A stretch of DNA of 64,000 bases. Source: Siphonodentalium dalli. Taxonomy: Eukaryota; Mollusca; Scaphopoda; Gadilida; Siphonodentaliidae. Each line of letters begins with the position of its first letter. Position 1 is the stretch's first letter. Below the pieces are notes generated by a model that was not told the origin of the DNA, ran no database searches, and saw only the letters and a program-made list of their open reading frames with translations. Positions 1-15,100 of this stretch are shown in pieces. The DNA is taken from positions 47,909,549 to 47,973,548 of the forward strand of contig CP136067.1 in the NCBI GenBank assembly GCA_032622095.1. The letters are read 5' to 3'. Made by a program: the position numbers and the translations under genes.

Positions 1-104
1 ACCTGCTCAATGCGTACGGAGCCACTCGTGCGTTAATAGACACATGTGATAACCTCGCTGATGAACCTAACATCAGGATGATCGGACTCTTTGATAATGA
101 AGAG
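1..104 (+). CDS. DNPEP: DNPEP exon (first in window, left-truncated)
   Basis: The reading frame starts at base 3 and gives 34 codons ending DNEE. The donor is GAG|GTTAGT at 105. The true left end of this exon is outside the window. It holds the catalytic EE pair. Confidence 0.93.
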
Positions 105-3100
105 GTTAGTTTTAGCTTAACTTATTGTTGGTTACCTTTGGTTTGTAGATTGTAAGTTCCGACTTCAACATACAATGTGCGCTGATTTTAGTTTCAGTGT
201 TTCAAACTGGTACTCTCAGTCTGTGTAAGCATAGACTCAAGAGTTGTACATACTAGCCTGCAAATAGTGTGTCTGTCATTTGCAGAATGAGGTCCCCAGA
301 GGGTGAATTTGGTGATGCTAGCTAGCCCACTATGTGGGATAGCATCACTAAATTCACCCTCTGGGGACCTCATTCTGCTTAGGCCTCATCTGCTGGAAAG
401 TATCTATAGTCTCAAATTTAGTTACTTTTTCCTTTCTGTTCAGTTTATATATCCTCCAATTTGCAGAAGATAAAATGCATAAACGAGGTGACTAATGGGT
501 GAACATTACCAACTTCAACTGGGGAACTTCAATCTGATGATAGGTCTCCCATTGAAATGGAGGCCTAAGCAGAATGGGGTTCCCAGAGGTGAATTTGGTT
601 ATGCTAGCCCGCTATGTGGGATAGTGTCACTAATTTCACCCTCTGGGAACCTCATTCTGCAAATGACAGACATACTATTTGCAGGCTTGCTGACATACTG
701 AGTCTATTGTAGTCTCGTTGACTTTTCATTTCTCAGAATGTGTACAGGTGTCTCCCAAATTACGTGACACTGTAGTTATTTTAATTAGTATGATTGGATG
801 CCTTAGTCTTATAGTAAGCTCATAATATGTCTTTAATATACTGGTTCCCTTGTGTTTTAGGTTGGGTCATGCAGTGCTCAGGGTGCACAGTCTAGTCTGC
901 AGGAGTGGGTTCTCCGCAGGCTGAGTAGCGGAGGAAGTCAGACGGCATTCGAGGAAGCCATTCCTAAATCATACATGATAAGTGCGGACCAGGCTCATGC
1001 AGTCCACCCTAATTACTCGTGAGTAAAAATACTTCTGTCTAATTTTGATTAATTTAAAGATGTGATTAAGTGCCCATCAATTACTATTTATTTTGATTCG
1101 GGGAGTTAAAAATATTTGATTCAAGTCGAGGACAAATTTTAAAACATGTCTCAAAACCAACTTACTCAAAAAACAGTAAGGAATGGTGATATATCAAAAG
1201 CATTCACGTCCATGTACATGTATGAACTCATTTATTTTACGTATATTTATTTTCTCTCTATTTTTTAAATTTTTTCTTTCTTGTTCCAATATTTATATTG
1301 AGAATGTGAAAGTGAAAGTATTGTTAGAATTATTTGTAGGAATGTCACTGTGTATTTAATTGCTAGCAATAATATTATCTTAAACATACATACCTCGTTC
1401 GAACCCCACATTTATGTATACATAATTTGATAAGAGGTATCTCAAAACATACCTACGCATAAGTTTTCAGAACAAACTTGTCGATATTGCGCTGAAAAAA
1501 TGTGTTTTGTTTCTTATATTTTTCGGTAAATTTGAAATCTTTTCGTTTGTCCAAGTTAAATTTTTAAAAATCAATGGTCGCATAAAAATTGCACCTTGTT
1601 GACCTTGGGAGGAAAATCTAGAGATGTTATATCGCTCTCAAATTGTTTTATGGTGCTACATAAATTGATGATTAAAATAAAGAGAAAGCAGTGCATGAAG
1701 TTAAAATAGATTCAAGTTATGATAATATACCTTTTCCAGACAGTCTCACATTATTCTGATTCCATTCATTGCAGCTATGTATCAGGGTATCACCCCCCCT
1801 CCCCCCCTGAATCCTGAATACGAGTTAATTTTGGGGGGTGAATCCTGAATACGAGTTAATTTTGGGGGGTGAATCCTGAATACATGTTAAGAAATAATAC
1901 ATAGAAGTTACATAGACACATTATGATGCCGGTCGCGTTATGAGGCCGTTATGATACCATTAATGATACTTTATGACCAGGGACGTGGCTAGAGGGTTTC
2001 CGTTGGGGGGTGTCCACCTTGGGATATTCCAACTGCACCCCCCTCCTTGAGTCAGAATCAGACCGAACACAAGTTTTGCATAATTCCATTTGCACCCCCT
2101 CTCCTTGCACCTCAGTGTTTAGGCCTAATATCCTATATCTTCATAAACCATGATTCTATATTCCCGGTATGAGAAAATTCAGATATTTTAACCTGCAACA
2201 TTGCATAAATCCTAACATCTAGTGGTCTAACTCCATACACATGCACACGGCTACGGGCAAGAGACCACGACACACCGAGCTGACCATCGTTGTTCGGCCG
2301 GTGTGAGAAAATTTTGAAATTTGAACAAGAAAATCGCAAATCCTAGCATCCAGACTGGCCTCAACTAAAGCTTTCCTATAGTGTTGGAAATTTCAAACCT
2401 CATACTCCCCTTCAGGTTGGAAAATTCTCCAACTGATGACCACAAGTTTGACCAAATGTAGTAAAATATTGTTAAACTTATTAGCATTTTTGTATTGGCC
2501 ACAGGGGAGAGACAATGACACACCGGGCCGACCATGGTTCGGCCCGGTGTGCGAAAATTTTGTAATCTGAACAAGAAAATCGCAAAATCCTAGCATCTAG
2601 ACTGGCGTCAAAATTTTTAGCATGTTTATGATGGCACGGTGGTCGAATATGCCCAAGAAGCTATTATACCCACCCATTCACACAGATAACTAGCACAAAA
2701 TATTACTTTGCGCCATCAAAACCTGCGTCCAAGATGTTTTGCTTGAACCCGAATACCAGTTAATTCGGGGGTATGAATCCAGCGTACGGCTTCAAAACAC
2801 CCTGAATCCCGCGTACCGAAAAGGGGGGGTGATACCCTCATGTATCAATTTATTTTGATGCCGGGTAAAATCCAAAAAACGAAATGTTTTATTAGGTTAT
2901 TTTGTAGCGCAGACCATCGTGTGGCTCTAAATAGAAACATTCAGGCTTTGTTTCAGTAAGAATTGGTAGAACTTGTATTAATGTTTGCATTAATTGAGTA
3001 TTATTGCTTTATTTTCTTTACTTTCAGAGACAAACATGAGGGCAATCACCAACCAGCATTCCATAAGGTACTAGATTTATTTATTAACCCTTTACCCAAC

Positions 3101-6100
3101 AGAAGGGCCCTGTGCCAATGCATTCTCTTATATATGTGTGTCGACCATAGGTTGCCTCACATATATAAGAGAATGCATTGGCTTAACACATTCAAAATTA
3201 TAAAATTGTTAAAGATTGTAAGAAAAAATGGTAAAAAGTGTTAAATTTTTTTTTTTTAGGCCAATGCATTCTCTTATATATGCGAGGCGACCTATGGTCG
3301 ACTCGCATATATAAGAGAATGCATTGGCACAGGGCATAACTGTAACTATCACAATGTGGTCAAGGAGCCGGTTCCAATGATATCCATATTTGTATGGTTC
3401 TATTGAGACAGACCGAAGATATTTTAGGCTGTTGAAGCTTTATTTGGCCGGTTTTGGCCGGTTTTGGCCGGTTTGTTGGGTAAAGGGTTAATACTGATGA
3501 TAATATGTCATCATTTGTTGTATTTATAAAATATGGGATATTAGAGTAGTTTGTTCTACCAACATCAGAGATAAATCAGTGGGACCAACCAACATCAGTG
3601 AGAGGGGTTATGTGTAACCAGTTAAATGGGCTAGAAGATGTCCCACACACAGAAAAATGAGTGGAACACATTGATTATTTTTCAAGTTTTGGGGTCAAAT
3701 GATTTTTATGAAGAGTTTTGACTTGAGACCTGGACCCTGGTCAACTTTCATGTTTGGCTGCAGTCACAGAACACCTGGCGTTTTGACTTTCAGTGAGATT
3801 GACAGCTGCTAGTGGCAACATGTGTGAGTGAGTAGATGGGCGCGAAGCGCCCGGGATTTCGCGCCCGGGATGGTTGAAAAGATCGAGTGATCTTCTCCTT
3901 CACCCCACGGTTTGTTGTTGTTGGAGATATAGCACACAGAAAATAGTCATGTCTGAACACGGCAAAAGCGGACATAATTGAATTAATGTTATTTCTTTGA
4001 TTGAATTGATGGGATGGATTATTTGGGGAGGAGCCCACGAGCTTTAATATGGGGTGTGAGGGGTGTCCCGGTGGGTCCCTTTAATATATGGTTGAGTTGA
4101 GCTGAGCGTGTCATCTGGTGCGCTGAAAAAGGAGCGGGGCCCCGTGTTATAATTTTAAAATAGTGTTAGTTTGTTAGTTGTTTAAAAAACAACCGCAAGG
4201 CAGAGCGTGTGATTCAATGCGCCATCATTCCGCTATTCTGCTATAGCCAAATGCGCAGAGACAGTATGTTTTGTTTATTTCGTTGTTTCTGTATGGACCG
4301 CCCTACATTACATAGCACGGGCGTAATTGAAGACTCTGACAATTTTATGTGCAGAGTTATTTGGGTTACGATAAGTGAGGTAAATCTGAAGATTATGTAC
4401 AAGATAAACTTTAATTGTTGACGATATATGTGAATGGTTTTGTACAGAGATATATGATTACATTCAATAGGTTTGTTTGGTTTTATATTTTTTATTTTTA
4501 GGTAATTTCTTTATTTGTTAAAATTTTGTATACATTAGTACATTTCTGTATGTTCTGTTCTTGAGCCGTGAGCCGTCCTACTCCCGAAGAAATGTCAGAG
4601 TGGCAAGCGGGGCGAGCATAATTTGGTATATGCCGCTCCTAACTCGTTTAGAGCTATGACCACTTATGGGTCTGTAGTTCCTGTACCCCACCCCAAGCTA
4701 GTGCTGGGTCGGTTTTCAAGCCGGATCCCGCTTGGTTAGTGTTGTTAGGTGAGTGGAATGTGTATGACATGAGCGCTAGCTTCTGAAAGTGAATCGTAAA
4801 GTTATACCAATGTAGGGTGTGCCTTTGAGAATGAGTGAATTGGGTCAGTTTAAGCTTGCGCGGGCATTGGTGACGGCATGCTGTGAGATCTATTCTAAAG
4901 CGGGGGTTTCGTGTAGTGCATGCTTTGTGGTGTGAGTGTGTTTGTTTTCGATCCGTCCTGTCTGCATAAAAGGGACTCTAAAATGCTGGAGGTCATCCGC
5001 ATTTTAGACATGTCTAACACAGTGCGCGTTGCTATGTTTGGCAGTAGTCACCTTGCTCATCTTTACGATTGGCTGTGTGATAACGATTCTTGGTTTAATC
5101 TTCCTGACAAAGAGGTTCTCTTCTTTGCCCGTGGTGGCTTGACTTTAGCAAATTGTAGTGGGCTGTTCTGGGCCTGTATAGATTGGGAACCCCATGCTGT
5201 TTTTATACATTTTGGGGGGAATAACATCAATTCTGTCGTGAACGAGGGTAGGCTGGCTCGCACTTTGTGCGAATTCATCGAGGAATTCCACAAACGTGGT
5301 ATTGCAGTATTCTTTGGTGAGATTTTGCCTCGTTCACGATTTAGATATGATCCTGATCTTACGGTTGAACGGTACAATGAGGTGCGGAGATTTGCAACGA
5401 TGAAATCGAGGCTAAACTTCGGCAGCTTAAACGATTTGTTATTTTCAAGGACATCAAGTTTCCGGGAATGTATGCCAGGGATCGCATTCATATAGCCACT
5501 TACCCGACGGGGAATTGTGTACGATGGCCTATACAAACGTATTTTAAGGTGATCGAGTTGAAGCTTAGGCTTCTTCGAGATTACACTTGCGCTACGTTTG
5601 GTTAGCATGTTGTCTGTGTTATGCATGGGTAGTTCTGTGGCCCTCTTCAGGGTCTAACAATAATAAATAATAAAATAGCTTTGTTAATAGCTTGTGATTG
5701 AACTCGCGTTCTGTGTATGTATTGTTTCCCTGTTTGGTGGGTTACCAGGGCACGGGCGTAAGTGAAGCCGTATTCTAGGTTGTATTTTATTGGTTGAAAT
5801 AATATGAACGGTATTGAACAATGATATGGGTGGATTTATATATATATATATATACAGTGAACTGTTTTTGGTTTTTATGATTTTTTTGGGTTGTTTTTAA
5901 TAGATTTTGTAAAAATATTGTATATATATACACAATTTCTGTAAGGGAAGTGTTGTCAATTAAGTAGTGTTAGTTGATTTTGGAGGAGATAATTATTCGA
6001 CGGCTTATACTACGGCACGACAAGCGTATATTGCCGCCCGAGGACATTCATCAGCGCCCAAGGAGCCATCTAGGGCTTGAGCCCGATAGCCTAAGTTTTG

Positions 6101-9100
6101 ATTTTGGTGTTAGTCAATATAATGGTGTACATGTTGTCATTATTGGCGAATGCCGGTATACAATGAGTGTTAGTTAGGTTTGTAGGAGATAATTATTCGA
6201 TGGCTTATACTACGGCCACGACAAGCATATCTACACCGCCCGAGGACATTCCTCAGCGCCCAAGGAGTCATCTAGGGCTTGCGCCCGCTAACCTATGTTT
6301 TGATTTTGGTGTTAGTCAATGTAATAATATGCATATATTCAATAAATACAAGTTCAGTAATAATAGGTGTTAGGTGGTTAGTCCTTGTTGAGGAGTAACT
6401 TTCTTAGATTTAGTTCGGTTATGAGACTGGAGTTACTGATACGGGTTAAAGTTAGGTCCGCCAGTTCTTGTAGCCTTTGTTTTATGTAAGGGACGTCTGC
6501 AGTCAAATGAAGGGCAGAAATGGGTGTTGACCTTATTTCGAAAAGGGCTCTTCTAAGTGCTTCGTTTTGTGCCCGCTGCATTCTGTTTAGGCAACATGTG
6601 TTCATGTCAGTCCAAAGCACAGGTGTCTGATGACATCATCATCTTAGTTTCAGCCACCTGTTTGATGACTTCATCATGGGATGTTTTTGGTTGATGGACA
6701 GGTGTCATGGATTCAGGTGAACATCTGTGCTCTGAGCTACCTGGTGTGATTTCATCATATGGAATTGTCCATGCTTGCCCTGTGATTGACAGGTGTCATG
6801 GATTCAGGTGTTCACAGGAAAAATAAAAAGCCAACATACCACTCCCCCCCCCCCCCCCACAGACCCCCATCCCATATCAATGTTTCCTTATAAAATTGCC
6901 TGAAAACACAGATATGTATGTATGTAAAAATATTGTATATATATACACAATTTCTGTAAGGGAAGTGTTGTCAATTAAGTAGTGTTAGTTGATTTTGGAG
7001 GAGATAATTATTCGATGGCTTATACTACGGCCACGACAAGCGTATCTACACTGCCCGAGGACATTCCTCAGCGCCCAAGGAGTCATCTAGGGCTTGCGCC
7101 CGCTAACCTATGTTTTGATTTTGGTGTTAGTCAATGTAATAATATGCATATATTCAATAAATACAAGTGCCCTGGTAAACACCTAACAAACATCTGTGCT
7201 CTGAGCTACCTGCTGTGATGTCATCAGTATGGAATTTTCCATGCTTGCCCTGTGATTGACAGGTGTCATGGATTCAGGTGAACACCTGTGCTCTGGGCTA
7301 CCCGGTGTGATGTCATCAGTATGGAATTTTCCATGCTTGCCCTGTGATTGACAGGTGTCATGGATTCAGGTGAACACCTGTGCTCTGGGCTACCCGGTGT
7401 GATGTCATCAGTATGGAATTTTCCATGCTTGCCCTGTGATTGACAGGTGTCATGGATTCAGGTGAACACCTGTGCTCTGGGCTACCCGGTGTGATGTCAT
7501 CAGTATGGAATTTTCCATGCTTGCCCTGTGATTGACAGGTGTCATGGATTCAAGTCAATCATCAATGCTCTGGGCCACCTAGCGTGATGTCATCAGTATG
7601 TAATTTTCCATATCACTGTGATTGACAGGTGTCATGGAATCGGATCATGAACACCTGTGCTCCGATTCCCAGAGTAGAGTTCAGAGGTCATGAACAGATT
7701 TGAAGACAGGGTCAAAATGTCACTTATTTGTGCATAGTTAAAACTCAATGAAAATATTTCATATTTAGGTCTAATCGTAGGCCTCTAATAATACATATCT
7801 GTGTTTTCAGGCAATTTTATAAGGAAACATTGATATGTGATGGGGGTCTGTAGGGGGAGGGGTTGTATGTTGGCTTTTTATTTTTCCAAGAAGTCCAGAA
7901 ATTAATAGATGTATAAATAATGAAAATTGGTATGTGGGTTTACTAACACAAAATACAAGTCAAGTTTGTATTTGGTTCTCAATTTTTGTTTCTTGGTGAT
8001 AACTTTAGTAAGTCTGAACTGAATGGAATGAAATTTGGTATGTTGGTTTACTAGTCCAAAATAAAGGTCAAGTTCAAATTTGGGTTCCGTTCGCCATTTA
8101 ACCAGAGCTATGGTCCTTTGTTGGAATTACCGGTACTATCCATATTTGACCATGCAGTAGTGATGCTCTTGGTCCAAATATGTTTAAAATTTATAATCGA
8201 TCTATTACAACTTCAGCATAAAATTCGTGGGGAAATTCTGGTTGGATTTCAAATTGAAAAATGTTGAAGAGGCTCCCTTTGGGTGATGATGGAGTATTTT
8301 TTTGTTGCCCTGAAAAAAATATCTGGAAGGATGGTAGAGATAAGTGGTGTCACTCATTCAGAAGCGTTTGGAATCCGAATGATAACATGAATAATAATTG
8401 AATTTAATTCTATGAAATTTTGTACATGTTCTAAATATGTACAAGTTTAAGGCAAATATTGAATGTGTTATGCCCCCTTTTTGACAACTATTTTGTTGTG
8501 AATTACTATATGAAAATACAGTTGGATTACCCCGACAACTTTTATACCGAAATTGCGACAAACATTTTTAAAAAAAATTTGCCGATGGTGTACAGCAGGG
8601 TTAGCGCTGGACCAAAATTTTCTCTTGCCAAAATTTTTGCCAAATGAAATTATTTTTTGCCAAATTAAAAAAATATTTGCCAAGTATAATTACTCATATA
8701 ATTGGGGAAATTATCGTGTTTTTATCTTTGTTATATACTATAGATGTTTGATGAAAGTTTGAATATTACAGAAAGATGGGTTTGCCATTTTGTGAAAAGT
8801 AAAGATTACATATAACTTTCGAAATAACACTGCTGACCGCGCTACATGTAAATGGATATGTTTCTTGTTTGGTTTCCCATTGCATTTTCTGTAATTCAGC
8901 ACACGTAAGGAATAACCCACGTTCGATGATGTTTTATGACTAGATAGTTCACATCCCATAATTAAATACCCACTTGCCAAAAATTTTGCCAAATGAAAAT
9001 ATTTTTTGCGAACCCTGGTGTTCAGTTTATGTAAGAACTTGGGATAATGAGAATAATTTAGATATTAATGTGTTGGTTTTCTTAATTTTTATTTGCAAAA

Positions 9101-12100
9101 AATTATTTCAAGAGAATTTATGAGATTTGCATTCACCAGGATTGTGTGGAATAAATGCGTATCGGTACAAGCCTGCCAGTGAGTTTAGTGCACCTGTCAT
9201 TTGCAGAATGAGGTCCCCAGAGGGTGAATTTAGTGAACTATCCCACAATATGGGCTGGCATCACCAAATTCACCCTCTGGGGACCTCTTTCTGCATGGCC
9301 TTATCTGCTATGGGAGACATAGACTCAAGATTGAAGTTCCTAAATGGTGAATATTGCGATGTACACCCACTGGGAACCTCAATTATGCAATGTGTCTTCT
9401 ACTAATTTGGGGATATAGAAAAACTAAACTAAAAATTAAATAGAATCTATGTGAAGAAGATTCTATAGAAATTTGACAATAAAGATACTTTCCAGAGAAG
9501 ATGAGGCCTAAGCAGAATGAGGTCCCCAGAGGGTGAATTTAGTGATGCTAGCCCGCTATGCGTGATAGCTTCAGTAATTTCACCCTCTGGGGGACCTCAT
9601 TCTGCGAATGACAGGCACACTAAACTCAGGCTTGAATCGGTATGGTAAGACCTGCCTTGTTTTATTAGTCGAGTTTTTTTCCAAAACTCGACTTAGTTTG
9701 ATGAGGGACGGTGGGCAGGCGGGCGGGCGGCGTGTTAAATTTTTTTTTGGTGTGTGAGTACATATCCATGCACGTAAGCTGCAGACAAAAATATCGGGTT
9801 CGTCCGCACATTTATTACAGAGTTATGGCCCTTTGAATTTTCAGCCTGGTCCGATAAAATTTGATAGAGTTATGGCCCTTAATTAGTCATTTTCACGAAT
9901 TTTCAGCTCGTTAGCGCGATAACTTCAACAAACGTTATCCGATTTGATTGAAATTTGGTATATAGGTGTCTCCCAAGAATATCTCGAATGAGTTCGAAAA
10001 CCGGCCTCGTCCGATAAAATTTGATAGAGTTATGGCCCTTAATTAGTCATTTTTCACGAATTTTCAGCTCGTTAGCGCGATAACTTCAACAAACGTTATC
10101 GGATTTGATTGAAATTTGGTATATAGGTGTCTCCCAAGAATATCTCGGTCGAGTTCGATAACCGGCCAGGTCCGATGAAATTTGATAGAGTTATGGCCCT
10201 TAATTAGTCATTTTTCACAAATTTTCAGCTTGTTAGCGCGATAACTTCAACAAACGTTATCCGATTTGATTGAAATTTGGTATATAGGTGTCTCCCAAGA
10301 ATATCTCGGACGAGTTCGAAAACGGGCCTGGTCCGATAAAATTTGATAGAGTTATGGCCCTTAATTAGTCATTTTTCACGAATTTTTAGCTCGTTAGCGC
10401 GATAACTTCAATAAACGTCCTCCGATAGACATACTTGCCAAGAATATTTCGGACGAGTTCGAAAACCAGCCTGGCCCGATACAATTTGATGGAGTTATGG
10501 CCCTTAATTAGTCATTTTTCGATTTTACCTATTAATTAGTCTACCGATACTGATGCACACCAATTGGCGGTAGCCACCGGCGGTAAGCCACCGAAAACGA
10601 GACACAGCATCTCTGATGCCACCTCTTGTTTTTTATATTTTTTTCCCTCCTTCATCAACAGATGTTCGTAAGTCAACTAATAAAATATCGTGATATGTTT
10701 TTGAATGTTATCATTTCATAATTTCAGGGTATCGTTTTGAAGATCAATTCTAACCAGAGATACGCCAGCACAGCGGTCACTCTGGCCATTCTCAGGGAAT
10801 GTGCAAAGAAAGTCAACGTCCCACTACAGGTTAGACAGACATTCTTCTATTGTGTACAGCTTGTACTTGACTACTAGTATACAAAAATACTGATCTGAGG
10901 GGAGGAATAGTTTCCAAGCCAGAATCTTCATGATTTCGAGCATTCATTATAATGTCCCGACCTCCATGATCACAACAATAATTATATAAAGTTGTTTTTT
11001 TACCTCCCAAACTGATTTTGTAACGGGAGCATTGACTGGGTCAACCAATAGATTAGGTGATACAGTTTAATGGGTAATACAAGACACTCAGAGTAGGACA
11101 CTATCAAACAATGGGCCACCAAATGAAATCAAACAGTAATGAGGTGGTAGATGTTGGGTAGTGGTATATTGTCAAGTAACAATGGTGGTATTAAAGAAGT
11201 ACACAGTATTTGGAGGTATGGACATGCCTTACATTGAGGTGTGTGATTAAATTTGAAGTTGGTTTGGCAAGGTGTCGACATAGATTTACTTCACTTGGTT
11301 AACCCTTTACCCAACAGAAGGGCCCTGTGCCAATGCATTCTCTTATATATGCGAGTCGACCATAGGTCGCCTCGCATATATAAGAGAATGCATTGGCCTA
11401 ACACATTAAAAAATATATAATTGTTAAAGAATGTAAGAAAAAATGGTAAAAAGTGTTAAAAAAAAGATTTCTTTTAGGCCAATGCATTCTCTTATATATG
11501 CGAGGCGACCTATGGTCGACTCGCATATATAAGAGAATGCATTGGCACAGGGCATAACTGTAACTATCACAATGTGGTCAAGGAGCCGGTTCCAATGATA
11601 TCCATATTTGTATGGTTCTATTGAGACAGACCGAAGATATTTTAGGCTGTTGAAGCTTTATTTGGCCGGTTTTGGCCGGTTTGTTGGGTAAAGGGTTAAG
11701 TGGATTTATATTATTATAATTATATAGAATGTTAGATGTTAAATAAAAACAAAAAATTCATTAATTGGCCAAAAGATTTTTCAGCCCAGTGGGAACACTG
11801 CCACTAGATCTTTTAGCTAATGAAATAGCCTGAAGATATGTTTAAAACATAATAGTTAGTATGTAAATATAGGAAGCTGGCAAGAAATTATGACCAAATT
11901 TGGTTTGGCGCTTCTACTCAAACACATTTACTTACAACTAGACTGCAGTATCTCTGATTCTTCTCACTTCTTGTTGTAAGATTTTTTGTATTGAAAAAGG
12001 ATTTGGCTTGTCTTTTGTAGGATTTGGCTTGTCTTTTGTAGGATTTGGCTTGTCTTTTGTAGGATTTTGTTGTGAAGAATGATTCACCATGTGGTTCCAC

Positions 12101-15100
12101 GATCGGCCCCATCATGTCCTCGAAGCTGGGAATGCAGACAGTTGACGTCGGAGCACCACAGCTGAGCATGCATAGTATTCGGGAGATGGGTTCAACCACA
12201 GATACATACTACGCTGTTGAACTATATAAGGTACAATGATACGATAAATACTACATCATAACTCAGAATTCTTAGTCAAACTATGTAAGGTATATGGGGT
12301 CCCCAGATGACTCAGTTGGTAAAGCTCATGGAGCACAGAATTAGCAAAAAAGAGATAACAAATCCTAGATGCAAATTTCCATGAAATTGTCCAGTGTTAG
12401 TGGATGAACTACATTGCTCTTTAGGTGACATTAACCCTTTCATGAAGGGAGCTGCACTGTTGCAGCATTAAAGATCATGTGCCAGTGCATTCTCTTAGAA
12501 TGCCGGCTGATACGGACCCTGGCTCTTACAGACCCTGGCTCATACGGACCCTGGCTCATACGGACCTCCGGCTGATACGGACCCTGGCTTATACGGACCC
12601 CCGGCTTATACGGACCTTGGCTCATACGGACTTCAATTAAAATACACAATTTTATTTTTTATGTTTTATGTTTATTTAAATAAATTTAAATTATGACAAC
12701 ATACATACAGAGATAAAAAAAATATGATGATAACAAAAATGGAACAAAGTTACATCAGACGAACATTATGTAAACTGGGGCGTACAGCTTGGCGGCTTCT
12801 TTTAGTAGTTTGCAGCTAATAACCTCCTGACGATGCCGAATGGTATCTCCACATGAAGCACAGTTAGACATTGTGGAATTATGCCAGTCAACAATAAATC
12901 AGTTGAATATATACCAGTTGTGTTTTTACTAACATGTTTTCATAGCAAATCAAACTCAGTGGATTCATCCTGATCACCATTCACTGACCATTCATCCTCG
13001 CATATCTGTTTATAAAACAATATAAAGGGATCACATACGAGTGTTTATATAACGGACAATGAATCAGTTGAAACAAGATGTGTTTTTACTAACATGTTTT
13101 CGTAACAAATCAAACTCAGTGGATTCATCCTGATTACCATTCACTGACCATTTATCACCGCATGTCTGTTTATACAACGACATAAAGGGATCACACACGC
13201 ATGTTTATACAACGGCGAAGAGATTAATTAACACGATTCAATAAATGCTTTTTCAAGTCAGAACATCACATAAATTCTCAATTAATACAGATATATGTGT
13301 GAAAAGACAATCATAATTAAATATTAAATTCATAAATATAAGTTTGAAAATCACCGAAAAAATCGGTTAAATCTGGTTAAATTCATAAATATAAGTTTGA
13401 AAATCACCAAAAAAATCACATAAATTCTCAATTAATACAGATACATGTGTGAAAAGACAATCATAATAATATATTAAATTCATAAATATAAGTTTGCAAA
13501 TTGCATAATTTAATTGAGGTCCGTATGAGCCGGGGTCCGTATAAGCCAGGGTCCGTATCAGCCGGTGGTCCGTAAAAGCCAGGGTCCGTAAGAGCCAGGG
13601 TCCGTAAGAGCCAGGGTCCGTATAAGCCGCATACCTTCTCTTATATATGCTAATCTCCCATAGGGAGCCTCCATATATAAGAGAATGTACTGGCTTACAA
13701 GGTCAAGGTAAATATTGTTAGGCCAATGAATTGTCTTATATATGCGAGGCTCCCTATGGGTAGTCCAAGTCTTCTCGTACTAAAAACAGCTAAGATATTG
13801 GTATGGCGAGATGCTGGATTTCAGTCCGAGGTCGTCCCATATAGTCTCTTATGACACGACTTACGCCCAAGGTTAGTGGCGGGAATTTGTTGTGTATTTT
13901 ACTCGATTTACCTAGCAAATCAATACGTGATGCTATATACATCGGAAAGAGTGACATCTTATGGTCATAATGGTGTATAATAATCTAACTTTAATGTTAA
14001 ATTACACATAGAATATACCGGTTGATTGCCACAAACATCGCTTTTTTTCTCTGTTTGTTTACGTTTTAACTGAAAGCCGAACTGGTCCGAATAACTTCGG
14101 CATAATCCGAATGTTCTGGATATTCTAGTTTCCGTTTCTATATATAGCGCGGGGTTTTCCGAACAAAATGGCGAAAACCGATCGCCCCAAAGTCCAGTTT
14201 CCTATGTGCTATGAGAACAATTCCCGCACTAAAAACTTAATGACATAATGGAGGATCAGAACGGTAGTTTTGTTGACAATTTTCGCAAGCAACTTGTCAA
14301 AATTGGAGCAAATTAGAACTCTTGTGTCTGACTTGCCATGCGTGTGATTTTCATCCATGTGCATTTTGACTTTTGTGTTGATAAAATAATCGGAGAACCG
14401 AATCACACAGTTTCGAAATATAGTTCTTCAGTTTTAGTGGGACTTTTCAAACTTAAGGTTCAAAATTTATACAAATTTTGTTTTATTTTTTGTGTGCTTA
14501 ACAAGAGCAGTATATTGCTCTGTTCGCTTAGTATATATCTTAATTTCGCGGAAGTCCACCAAAATGTGGGTGAAATGTAGCACCATATTATTTATTCTAA
14601 TGCTCGTTGTGTTTACACTGTTTTAAACTTTGAGAGGGTTGTCATAATTCCCGTAATTTATTTAATGTATTACATTTATATCTTCAATGTTTAATTAATC
14701 TATTTATTTATTGACACACATAATTACGATTACAATGGAGAATTCATCGTAATTTGCGTTGTTAGTCGAAAATCTACGGAATATTTTCAACGGAAAATGC
14801 CGAACACAGTTCGCGAGGTCAACTGAGTTCGCATACTTTTAAAAATTTGTAAACATTGCGGCAAATGTCTCTTTTCGCATTAAATTACCGCTTTCGATTC
14901 ACAACTGATGTGGGTTTCAGATCAAATAGCATGTCTTCTGCGGAAAATATCCGTTTATTGTCGCAATTGTGATATTTTATTTCATATAATTGTGGTTTTA
15001 TTTGAGCGGGTCATTAACGCTTAACTCGTGTCATAAGAAGGCTATGCACGCATCTCGGACTAAAATCCAGCATCTCGCCATACCAATATCTTAGCTGGTT

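Noticed and set aside
1393-1412. CGTTCGAACCCC resembling a tRNA B box
   Set aside because: There is no A box or cloverleaf upstream at the right distance.
5063-5626. Long minus-strand ORF opposite the SGNH ORF
   Set aside because: Shadow frame. The plus strand carries the recognisable SGNH blocks.
12001-12062. Possible in-frame peptide repeat (DLACLL) from the 21-bp units
   Set aside because: Each unit ends in TAG in that frame, so it is a repeated splice acceptor and not coding.
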